DNA of 11,637 nt from CAVSWN01 sp046728115 (GTDB lineage: Bacteria; Acidobacteriota; Vicinamibacteria; Vicinamibacterales; CAVVIG01), in contig JBKPDW010000032.1 in NCBI GenBank assembly GCA_046728115.1, positions 1 through 11,637 of the forward strand, read 5' to 3'. Both the position numbers and the translations under genes were made by a program. This document shows positions 1-6,037 of this stretch, one piece after another. The stretch's first letter is position 1, and each line of letters begins with the position of its first letter. The notes beneath the pieces were generated by a model. That model saw only the letters and a list, made by a program, of their open reading frames with translations, was not told the DNA's origin and searched no databases.

Positions 1-183
1 GGCGAGTACTGTGCGCATGCAGCCCTCCCAGACACCAGCATATGTAATACCGAGCATCACTATGCCCCGGACTTTAACGCCGATTCTTGATTCCAGCGCA
101 TGATCTTTGAGCACCCGATTTCCTTCTCGGTCGATGGCGACGTCGTTCATCGCGATGAGCAGTCGACCAGCGGCCCTCCTCAT
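1..183 (-). CDS. Possible small ORF, cut by the window edge
   Basis: An open frame of 61 codons runs from an ATG at 183 to the window edge without a stop. Its ATG overlaps the permease stop codon (ATGA arrangement), which would suit translational coupling. The predicted start reads MRRAAGRLLIAMNDVAID, and a mildly hydrophobic stretch (GIVMLGITYAGVW) lies near residues 40-52. I do not recognise the family. Third codon positions are not strongly GC-rich, unlike the neighbouring genes, and an open run of this length is common by chance in GC-rich DNA. It may be only the spacer after the permease. The call rests on the overlap and the open frame alone. Confidence 0.2.
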   Translation of the reverse strand, partial: MRRAAGRLLIAMNDVAIDREGNRVLKDHALESRIGVKVRGIVMLGITYAGVWEGCMRTVLA

Positions 184-2792
184 TCGATTCGCAACGCCGT
201 CATTGGATCCACACTCGCCGCCCTGCGGGCGGGCAGATAACTCGCGACGAGCGCCGCCGCGATCAACGCGACAGACGCGCCGGTGTACGCGCCAGCGTCT
301 TCCGGCGTCACGCCGTACAGCATCGTCGACATTGCACGTGTCAGGGCGAGCGCCCCAAGAATGCCGAGTATGACGCCGATCAATCCGTCGACAACCCTTT
401 CCTTGATGACCATTGCCAGCATCTCCGCGCCACTTGCGCCTATCGCCATTCGGATGCCAATTTCGCGTGTCCGTTGACTCACGGCATGCGACGTCACGCC
501 GTAGACACCAATCGTCGACAGCAAGAGAGCGACTCCAGCGAAAAGGCCCAGCAGTTCCACGCTGAAGCGAGGAACGGCATCGGAGACGGCTTGCTCCATC
601 GTCCGCACGTTCGAGATCGGCTGGTCTGGATCGACGGCATTGATCTCCCGCTGAATCGACGGGGCCAGAGCTGCCGGTGCCGTCGAAGTCCTCACCATGA
701 TGTACATGAACGCCGACGGAAACTGCCGGTGGGACAAGTACATCACCGGTCGCGGCGCCTCGTTCAGACGGAACTCCTTGATGTCGCTCGCCACGCCGAT
801 GACGGTCAACCATTGCGGCGCGGCGTCGACGGCCCATGGAACATCCGTCCGTGAAAAACCCGGACGGAGTCGTTTGCCGACGGGATCGACATTCGGCCAT
901 AACTGGCGGGCCATAGTCTCGTTGACGACCGCCACGCCAGCGGACTCAGGGCCGTCCAACGCCGCGAGGTCGCGACCTTTGATCAGCGACTGGCCCAACA
1001 CGTGCAAATAGCCCGGCGTCACAATGTCGTAGCCGACGAATGAGCTGTCGTCGCCAGGCCGGCGCGCGTCAATCTCAATACGCGTCGTCATCGCCATCCC
1101 GAGAAACGGTCGAAAATTCACGGCGCCGGCGGCAATCACTCCAGGCAGACGCTCGATGCGGCTGACGATCTGGTCATAGAAGCGTTCGGTCGCCCGGCCT
1201 GGATACTTCGCTTGCGGGACCGCGACCTGCAGCGACAGCAAATGATCAGATCGAAACCCGGGACTCACGTGCGCCAAGCGCCAGAAGCTCTCGAAGAGAA
1301 GCGCGGCAGCGATCAGCAGCACGATCGACAGCGTGATCTCCGCGATCACCAACAATCGTCCTGTGCGCGATCGCCGCGACGACGAGGTCATCCGCAGGAA
1401 CTCGGGCCGTGTCGTTTGGAACGCAGGGATCACGCCGAATAGAACGCCAGTGACCAACGCGACGACGACGCTGAACGCGAGCACGCGGAGATCCATTGCA
1501 GGCACAATCGGGCCGAACGTCGCCATCGTCTGATTCGTGCCAGCGTGTGGCAGCAGCGGAATCATCAAGTAAAGGGCGGCGCGCGCGACGACGACGCCAC
1601 CAGCGGCGCCGGCGCCGGCGAGCACAATACTTTCGGTCAACAGCTGCCGAACGAGCCGCCATCGGGAGGCGCCGATCGCCGCTCGAATCGCAATCTCTCG
1701 TTGCCGAGCGAGCGCACGACCGACGAGCAGATTCGCAACGTTCACACAGGCGACCAATAAGAGCAATCCCGCCGCGGCCAGCAACACTAACAGGGCGGGA
1801 CGCAGGTCGCGCACATCGCGCGTTGGATACAGCCGTACGGCCCTCGCTCCCCAGCCGGCGTTCGTGTCGGGGTATTCCTGCACGAGCTGACGAGTAATGC
1901 CGTCCAGTTCCTGCTGCGCTTGCGCGAGTGACACGCCCGGGCCGAGACCACCGAATCCCATCACGGAATGGTTCTGCCGATTGCGCATGCCAGCTTCGAC
2001 CGCGAAGGGCATCCACAAATCGAGATCCGGCTGATAAAACTGATAATCCGACGGGAGTACGCCAATGACGGTCAACGGCCGTGCATCGACAAGGATCGTG
2101 CGACCGACGATCGCCGGATCAGCCGCGAAGCGGCGCGTCCAGATGGCATGCGAGAGCACGACCACCTGATCGTGGCCGGGCTGCCCTTCTTGGTCGTCGA
2201 ACGTGCGACCGAGCGCAGCGTCCACGCCGATCATCGAAAAAAAATATGGTGACACTCGCACGCCACGCACTGATTCGGGCACGGCAGTGTCGGTTCCAGT
2301 ACCGTTGAGGGAGAAGTACCAGTTCCGCCACGCGGCAATCATGTCGAAGGCATGCGAGCGTTCCCGCCAGTCGATCAAGTTGCCGGGGGACGGCGGCACT
2401 TCCGCGTCGGCTTGGACTTTCTGCGGATGCGTGTCGAACAAGCAGACCAGCCGGTCGATGTGCCGAAAATGGGGCGGTCGGAACAGCAGGTTGTCGACGA
2501 CGCTGAAGATCGCGGTGTTGGCGCCGATGCCCAGGGCGACGCAAATAATGGCGACGAAAGTAAAGCCGGGGCTTCGGCGCATCATGCGCAACGCGTAGGG
2601 AATGTCCTGCCACAGTCGGGCCACGACACGCTGGCGCTCATCGTCGCAGGCTTCCCGAATCTGCAAGACGCCGCCAAATTCGAGCCGCGCGCGACGGCGC
2701 GCGTCTTCAGGGGCGACTCCGGAAGCAATGAGGTCGTCGAACCGTTCGTCGATGTGAAACTGGAGCTCCTTCTCGACCTCGTTGCCTCCCAC
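180..2792 (-). CDS. MacB/FtsX-type ABC transporter permease, duplicated orphan (ADOP) family
   Basis: This inner-membrane protein of 870 aa has the layout of acidobacterial duplicated orphan permeases. A short N-terminal prefix region (about 1-60, rich in charged helix, HIDERFDDLIASG) is followed by a first transmembrane segment at about 77-99 and a periplasmic MacB-type domain (about 100-330). Three segments follow at about 332-357, 387-410 and 435-458. The second half starts with a segment at 480-503, then a second periplasmic domain, then three C-terminal segments (about 745-770, 795-820, 836-856). The FtsX signature occurs in both halves (REIAIRAAIGAS near 366, REIGIRMAIGAS near 776), which shows the internal duplication. 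The start is GTG at 2792, with GGAGAG five bases upstream; the PadR gene ends 12 bp before. No ATP-binding subunit lies in the window. MacB-like relatives work with an ATPase in mechanotransmission or efflux; the substrate here is unknown. Length and both ends look intact. Confidence 0.92.
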   Translation of the reverse strand: MGGNEVEKELQFHIDERFDDLIASGVAPEDARRRARLEFGGVLQIREACDDERQRVVARLWQDIPYALRMMRRSPGFTFVAIICVALGIGANTAIFSVVDNLLFRPPHFRHIDRLVCLFDTHPQKVQADAEVPPSPGNLIDWRERSHAFDMIAAWRNWYFSLNGTGTDTAVPESVRGVRVSPYFFSMIGVDAALGRTFDDQEGQPGHDQVVVLSHAIWTRRFAADPAIVGRTILVDARPLTVIGVLPSDYQFYQPDLDLWMPFAVEAGMRNRQNHSVMGFGGLGPGVSLAQAQQELDGITRQLVQEYPDTNAGWGARAVRLYPTRDVRDLRPALLVLLAAAGLLLLVACVNVANLLVGRALARQREIAIRAAIGASRWRLVRQLLTESIVLAGAGAAGGVVVARAALYLMIPLLPHAGTNQTMATFGPIVPAMDLRVLAFSVVVALVTGVLFGVIPAFQTTRPEFLRMTSSSRRSRTGRLLVIAEITLSIVLLIAAALLFESFWRLAHVSPGFRSDHLLSLQVAVPQAKYPGRATERFYDQIVSRIERLPGVIAAGAVNFRPFLGMAMTTRIEIDARRPGDDSSFVGYDIVTPGYLHVLGQSLIKGRDLAALDGPESAGVAVVNETMARQLWPNVDPVGKRLRPGFSRTDVPWAVDAAPQWLTVIGVASDIKEFRLNEAPRPVMYLSHRQFPSAFMYIMVRTSTAPAALAPSIQREINAVDPDQPISNVRTMEQAVSDAVPRFSVELLGLFAGVALLLSTIGVYGVTSHAVSQRTREIGIRMAIGASGAEMLAMVIKERVVDGLIGVILGILGALALTRAMSTMLYGVTPEDAGAYTGASVALIAAALVASYLPARRAASVDPMTALRIE

Positions 2793-2804
2793 GTTCGCTC
2801 TCCG

Positions 2805-3146
2805 CTACCTGGCGGTCTGAAGCACCAGCGCAATCGCCTGACTGAGACGCTTCCATTCACCACGCTCGACTTCCAGACGTTTGCGGCCCGCTGCCGTCAG
2901 CGTGTAGAACTTCGCCTCGCGGCCGCTGTCCGCGGTTCCCCACTCGGTGCGCAGCCACTGACGCTTTTCCAGGCGGTGCAACGCAGGATAGAGGGAGCCC
3001 TGCTGCACCTGCAGCGCTTCGCGCGAGATTTGGTTGAGCCGCTGCGCGATGGCGTAGCCGTGAAGCGGGCCGAGAGACACGATCTGCAGGATCAGCAGGT
3101 CAAGCGTGCCTTGGAGAAGATCGGTTTTTGTCGAAGACCTAGACAT
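2805..3146 (-). CDS. PadR-family transcriptional regulator
   Basis: This is a 113-aa winged-helix repressor of the short PadR type. Visible motifs are LLQGTLDLLIL (10-20), LHGYAI (28-33), the recognition region QQGSLYPALHRLE (48-60) and the wing KFYTLTAAGRKRL (79-91), followed by a C-terminal dimerisation helix. I chose the ATG at 3146 rather than one at 3158. The residues from MSRSSTKTDLLQG onward match the family start, and the upstream ATG lies inside the predicted -10 box. No Shine-Dalgarno sequence precedes 3146, in keeping with a leaderless message. The gene is followed after 12 bp by the orphan permease, in the usual PadR-permease pairing, so it probably represses itself and the permease in response to a small ligand. 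The ligand is not evident. Confidence 0.93.
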   Translation of the reverse strand: MSRSSTKTDLLQGTLDLLILQIVSLGPLHGYAIAQRLNQISREALQVQQGSLYPALHRLEKRQWLRTEWGTADSGREAKFYTLTAAGRKRLEVERGEWKRLSQAIALVLQTAR

Positions 3147-3181
3147 TCGACATATCATTGGGCGGAATGTCGCCGAATGTC
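3142..3181. promoter_or_regulatory. Putative PadR operator (inverted repeat)
   Basis: GACATTCGACAT at 3142-3153 is mirrored by ATGTCGCCGAATGTC at 3167-3181, which is its reverse complement with three extra bases in the middle. The arms carry the ATGT/ACAT elements that are typical of PadR operators. The pair covers the predicted -35 and reaches the start codon of the PadR gene, so binding would block RNA polymerase. That PadR itself binds here is inferred from position and motif. Confidence 0.5.
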
Positions 3182-3183
3182 AA
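3154..3183 (-). promoter_or_regulatory. Sigma-70-type promoter of the PadR-permease operon
   Basis: On the minus strand a perfect TTGACA -35 box (3183-3178) is followed after 18 bases by AATGAT (3159-3154), which matches four of six positions of the -10 consensus. Transcription would begin about seven bases further on, at 3147 or 3146. That is the first base of, or one base before, the PadR start codon, which predicts a leaderless mRNA. Confidence 0.5.
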
Positions 3184-3268
3184 GGACACCAGCGCCAGGA
3201 TGCAGGCCCATCGACCTGTTGACGCTGGCGTCAGCAATTGCTTCGAACGGACTCCGCGTTGCCGATCT

Positions 3269-3290
3269 CCGTCGCCCCTCGGTGCGACGG
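3269..3290. other. Perfect 7-bp hairpin between the metalloprotease and PadR genes
   Basis: CCGTCGC (3269-3275) and GCGACGG (3284-3290) form a perfect stem with an 8-base loop, about 80 bases after the metalloprotease stop. There is no T-tract on either side, so it is not a classic intrinsic terminator. It could still end or stabilise the upstream message. The rest of the 224-bp gap outside the PadR promoter shows nothing else I can name. Confidence 0.25.
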
Positions 3291-3370
3291 GCCATTCTCC
3301 GGCAAGCTGATCAGCGCAAATAGACGCTCGTCGGACCAACATCGGTTCTCGGTAAGCACACCCAATTTCG

Positions 3371-4039
3371 TCAGGGCCCACCCTTCGTCGGGACGTCCTC
3401 TTGGGCGAAGTGTGCAGCGATCTCACGCTGCTGGGGCGTCAGCTCGAAACCGCTCCGCCCGATGGCAAGGAATTCGTCGGAAGGCCAGGTGGCCCGCATC
3501 AGGCCGCGCGGGGTATGCTCCTTCGACTTCAGCAGATAGTGGCCGAGCTCGTGCGAGAGGGCGCGGCCCAACGCTCGCCCGACCAGGATCTCGTGTGCGA
3601 AGACTGTGGTGTCGTCGACGCCCGCCGTGCGGAGAATCAACGCTTCCGCGCTGGCTCGAGACAAGTAGACGGACGGTTCGGGACCATCGGCCGTGAATAG
3701 GACCCACCCCAGCGCCCTCTGCTCTGTCGCAACGCCTTTTCGGCGATCGTCAAACGTGACATCGAGCTCCCATCTACGCACGACGTCTTTCGGCGTGATT
3801 CGGTGCCAGTCGAGTGTGATGCCCGTCGGTGCCCAGATCGCTTCCGCCTCGGCGAAGATTCGATTCACGAGCGACTCCTCGATGTCCCGCGGTGCAAAGA
3901 CGCCGACCGTAAGCACACGCGGATCGTGCCGATCGAGCGAAACCGGCGTCTGTGCTGCGGCCGAGGCTGCCGTCGAGACGCCGCTCGAATGCACCAGCAG
4001 GATCGTCAAGCACCAGGCAATCATCCCCCTGTTCGTCAT
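3371..4039 (-). CDS. Exported metzincin-like zinc metalloprotease, uncharacterised family
   Basis: This is a 222-aa protein with a Sec signal peptide (about 1-30, hydrophobic core IAWCLTILLVHSSG, likely cleavage after ASAAA). The mature part carries HELGHYLLKSKEH at 163-175, with H163 and H167 as zinc ligands, E164 as the general base and H175 as the likely third ligand, followed at once by RGLM (M181) resembling a Met-turn. The third His is two residues further on than in the classic HExxHxxGxxH metzincin motif. As I recall, small secreted acidobacterial proteins of this kind share the GHxLL...H...GLMR pattern; their substrates are unknown. The frame stays open upstream to 4228, but the ATG at 4039 has GAAGG five bases before it and is followed directly by the signal peptide, so I use it. 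The cupredoxin gene ends 17 bp upstream, and the two are probably co-transcribed. No frameshift is seen. Confidence 0.72.
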   Translation of the reverse strand: MTNRGMIAWCLTILLVHSSGVSTAASAAAQTPVSLDRHDPRVLTVGVFAPRDIEESLVNRIFAEAEAIWAPTGITLDWHRITPKDVVRRWELDVTFDDRRKGVATEQRALGWVLFTADGPEPSVYLSRASAEALILRTAGVDDTTVFAHEILVGRALGRALSHELGHYLLKSKEHTPRGLMRATWPSDEFLAIGRSGFELTPQQREIAAHFAQEDVPTKGGP

Positions 4040-4056
4040 GACCGCCTTCACACCCT

Positions 4057-4449
4057 TCAGCGAACGACAACCGTCCCGACCATGTCCGGATGAATCGCAC
4101 AGTGGTATCGAAACGTTCCCGCGGTCTGGAACGTGAACGAGAACTGTCGGCCCGGAGCCACTATCCCCGAGTCCCAGCCATTCGCGTCCGACGTCGACGT
4201 GTGGGATTCCGCGTCCGTGTTCATCCACGTCACCGTCGCGCCCACCGCCACGTTCAGGTCGTCAGGCGTGTAGGCTCTGTTTCTAAGCGTTGCTGCGTTC
4301 ATGGGAATCGTGACGGATGACCCTCCGCCCGCCATCGCTGCCGGTGATGTCATCGGTGACGGTGACATGGACGACGACGAATAGCCGCCTGCGCACGCAT
4401 TCGCGACCATCAAGGTTGCCGAAACAAGAACCAGACGCGCCGGGAACAT
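4057..4449 (-). CDS. Exported plastocyanin/amicyanin-like cupredoxin
   Basis: This is a 130-aa type-1 copper protein. It starts with a signal sequence (1-18) ending in VANAC, a loose lipobox, so it may be a lipoprotein anchored at C19. A linker rich in Ser, Pro, Met and Gly follows (about 22-45), then one cupredoxin domain (about 46-130). The copper ligands are visible: H83 in ESHTS, then C117, H120 and M123 in the C-terminal loop HCAIHPDM. Such domains carry electrons or bind copper in the periplasm. The ATG at 4449 has GGAGG five bases upstream; a longer frame to 4629 exists, but it precedes the signal peptide and has no support. The metalloprotease gene follows after 17 bp. The redox partner is not in the window. 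Confidence 0.88.
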   Translation of the reverse strand: MFPARLVLVSATLMVANACAGGYSSSSMSPSPMTSPAAMAGGGSSVTIPMNAATLRNRAYTPDDLNVAVGATVTWMNTDAESHTSTSDANGWDSGIVAPGRQFSFTFQTAGTFRYHCAIHPDMVGTVVVR

Positions 4450-4508
4450 CGGACCCTCCAAGTCTGAGTCGCGTGAGCCCGCGTGTTCCGTGTGCCGGGG
4501 CGTGGCGG

Positions 4509-4527
4509 CGTAAGTCCAACCCTTACG
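4509..4527. promoter_or_regulatory. Inverted repeat upstream of the cupredoxin gene
   Basis: CGTAAG and CTTACG are perfect 6-bp arms separated by seven bases, centred about 70 bp before the cupredoxin start. The position suits an operator or a 5'-UTR hairpin. No matching regulator is known here, and short arms like these can arise by chance. Confidence 0.25.
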
Positions 4528-4586
4528 GGTGCCAAATCGCCAGACGTCCTCGAATATTCCAGGATGTGCGAAACAGGCAGGGATCG

Positions 4587-4600
4587 GCAGGTATACCTGC
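4587..4600. promoter_or_regulatory. Perfect 14-bp palindrome GCAGGTATACCTGC
   Basis: This uninterrupted 14-base palindrome lies about 140 bp upstream of the cupredoxin start, in a non-coding gap. It could bind a dimeric regulator, perhaps a metal-responsive one given the downstream copper protein. The regulator and the function are not shown. Two smaller symmetric elements lie nearby: CTTTCG-N11-CGAAAG at 4656-4678 and CGCTTGCAAGCG at 4709-4720. Confidence 0.35.
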
Positions 4601-4769
4601 GGGGCTTCGAAACGCGCTGCGACTCTCACTCAAGTAGGGCAGGGCGACGTTATCTCTTTCGCGGGAATAATTCGAAAGCTCAGCGTGTCTCTGAAAGCCG
4701 GTATCGAGCGCTTGCAAGCGTCTTAGAGGCAATGTTACGAATGGATGGCCGATCCGACGCGGCTCCACC

Positions 4770-4880
4770 ATGCTGCCGGTTCAGGACACCCGTCCGTTCT
4801 TTCGCCCTCTGGGCATCGAGCTCGTCGAGTTGCACGGCTCGCTCGCTCCGGCAACCCTCGGTATGCCAATGGCCGGGTGA
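4770..4880 (+). pseudogene. Remnant of a maleylpyruvate isomerase/DinB-type gene (N-terminus only)
   Basis: A 36-codon plus-strand frame begins MLPVQDTRPFFRPLGIELVE and ends at a TGA at 4878-4880. The start resembles, from memory, the opening of bacterial maleylpyruvate-isomerase N-terminal-domain (DinB-like four-helix) proteins, which continue with a tryptophan-rich loop and a VRDVxAHLLD helix. Just past the TGA the sequence still gives MRYVTGM, possibly the worn VRDV-A-H segment, and then stops. An intact family member would be well over 150 aa, so this would be a dead 5' fragment truncated near the end of the next gene (4910). It is the only plus-strand gene trace in the window. The assignment rests on short similarity and could be chance. 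Confidence 0.35.
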
Positions 4881-4909
4881 ATGCGATACGTCACCGGCAT
4901 GGGAAGCTC

Positions 4910-5680
4910 CTAATCGAATCCAGCCTTCTTCTCTTCTTCCGTTTGCTCAAACAGCTTGTCTGACATCGTGGTTGACGACAACTCTCCCTCCTCGAAGTAG
5001 AGCTCGGCCTGAATGACGATGTTCACATTCAGGAATTGGTGTCCGCCGCTCACGTGGGCCTTCGCGGGGACGACTTCCTTCGGGTGGAGCCGATCCGTGG
5101 TCACATTGGACCGCCCGGGCACCTCGACTATCAGGCCTCGTTCCAGATCCGCCGCCGACGGAAGTTCTCCGGTAATCGAGACCGCAAGTATCTGATCGAA
5201 ATCCGGCGCATTTGAAATGAGATGCGTCAACAACATCTCCTGATCGTCGCTGCACAGGAAGTACGTCAACGACGGCAGCTTGTCCCCGCCTTCGAAATTG
5301 TGAGCATGCACGATTCGCTTGACGCGAACGTCGATGTTCTGCAGCGGACCGACGGGGGTGCCGCCTTTCTCGAGATGCCCGCGAAACACATTCGCCTTGA
5401 ACTGCGTCCGCCGAGCGTGCGTTGAATCCGGCTGAAACAGTTCCTGTAACACGAACGATTCGGGTTGCACCGTATAAAACCTGACACTCGCATTCCTCGC
5501 CCGATCCGCAAAATACACATCGTCGACATTTCTTCCGTCTTTCACGAAGTTGGCCTCGACAACCACTTGCGCGTCGTGAGGCGGCATGAACATCGGCAGA
5601 TGGGACAGGAAGATCCCGTGTGCGCCAACCAAGGCCATGTTGTGAACCGCTTTGACGTCTCCGTGATCGTGGGTGTGCAT
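4910..5680 (-). CDS. Conserved hypothetical protein, 256 aa
   Basis: No known domain is evident. The protein is soluble-looking, without signal peptide or membrane segment, and opens with a His-rich stretch (MHTHDHGDVKAVHN). Notable stretches are IFLSHLPMFMPPHDAQVVVEA (about 23-43, given here as two parts: IFLSHLPMFMPPHD and AQVVVEA), FRGHLEKGGTP (99-109), the repeated-looking hydrophobic strand FDQILAVSITGEL (161-173) and the acidic YFEEGEL near 228-234. I recall similar uncharacterised bacterial proteins sharing the LSHLPMF..PHD pattern, but no function. The strand-rich character and paired His residues (H21, H27, H35) could suit a metal-binding beta fold; this is speculation. The start is ATG at 5680. 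Another ATG lies at 5695, but it overlaps the ribosome-binding site. The gene stands alone between two gaps. Confidence 0.78.
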   Translation of the reverse strand: MHTHDHGDVKAVHNMALVGAHGIFLSHLPMFMPPHDAQVVVEANFVKDGRNVDDVYFADRARNASVRFYTVQPESFVLQELFQPDSTHARRTQFKANVFRGHLEKGGTPVGPLQNIDVRVKRIVHAHNFEGGDKLPSLTYFLCSDDQEMLLTHLISNAPDFDQILAVSITGELPSAADLERGLIVEVPGRSNVTTDRLHPKEVVPAKAHVSGGHQFLNVNIVIQAELYFEEGELSSTTMSDKLFEQTEEEKKAGFD

Positions 5681-5686
5681 GGGAGG

Positions 5687-5692
5687 CTCCTT
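5687..5692 (-). promoter_or_regulatory. Ribosome binding site that fixes the start at 5680
   Basis: AAGGAG lies six bases before the ATG at 5680. It directly follows, and is in frame with, the upstream ATG at 5695-5693. The ideal spacing to 5680 and the lack of a comparable signal before 5695 favour the shorter protein. Confidence 0.6.
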
Positions 5693-5858
5693 CATGCTGA
5701 CTTCTGCCGACGTGAAATGGTCGGTGGCGAACGAAGGAAGCGGCGATGTTATCGAACACTTGCGGCGGTCCAGAGTCTAACCGTACCGTCTGCATCAGCG
5801 CCAGCAAGAGTTTCTCAAACCGGTTGAGTGACGATGTTCATCGAGGTTTCGAGGAGTA

Positions 5859-5879
5859 TCTGACACAGGTCTGACACAG
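5859..5879. repeat. 10-bp direct repeat TCTGACACAG, period 11
   Basis: Two exact copies of TCTGACACAG (5859-5868 and 5870-5879) are separated by one base, in the 357-bp gap upstream of the 256-aa gene. An 11-bp period puts both copies on one face of the helix, as for tandem binding of OmpR/SARP-type regulators. No firm promoter could be placed beside it. The rest of this gap (5681-6037) holds the second repeat listed below and otherwise nothing recognisable. Confidence 0.45.
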
Positions 5880-5973
5880 CGCCGAAGATGGGTTACGCCG
5901 ACGATCACGGAGAGGTACCTACCAGTACTGTGCAAGTGGGCACATGCGCGCAGCGTGTTACGAGAATTCAGAG

Positions 5974-5992
5974 TGCAGCTGGAATGCAGCTG
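5974..5992. repeat. 8-bp direct repeat TGCAGCTG, period 11
   Basis: TGCAGCTG occurs at 5974-5981 and 5985-5992. The core CAGCTG is itself palindromic, so the element can be read as a direct or an inverted repeat. It lies about 45 bp after the stop of the decayed regulator. The period equals that of the repeat at 5859-5879, but the sequences differ. Confidence 0.35.
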
Positions 5993-6037
5993 AAGGTCGG
6001 CATCTTCCCGACTCGACTCCCGAGCCGGAGGTTTTCT

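Noticed and set aside
3269..3290. Intrinsic terminator after the metalloprotease gene
   Set aside because: The stem is good but no T-tract follows on either strand, so it is kept only as a hairpin.
2352..3323. 323-codon plus-strand open frame
   Set aside because: It is antisense to the permease start and the PadR gene, both well-supported families on the minus strand.
4040..4228. N-terminal extension of the metalloprotease to 4228
   Set aside because: It overlaps the cupredoxin gene and would bury the signal peptide; the ATG at 4039 has its own ribosome site.
4525..4545. Possible sigma-54 promoter (TGGCAC on the minus strand)
   Set aside because: The -12 GC element is missing at the required distance.
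4450..4629. N-terminal extension of the cupredoxin to 4629
   Set aside because: It would place 60 non-homologous residues before a normal signal peptide and cover the GGAGG that serves 4449.
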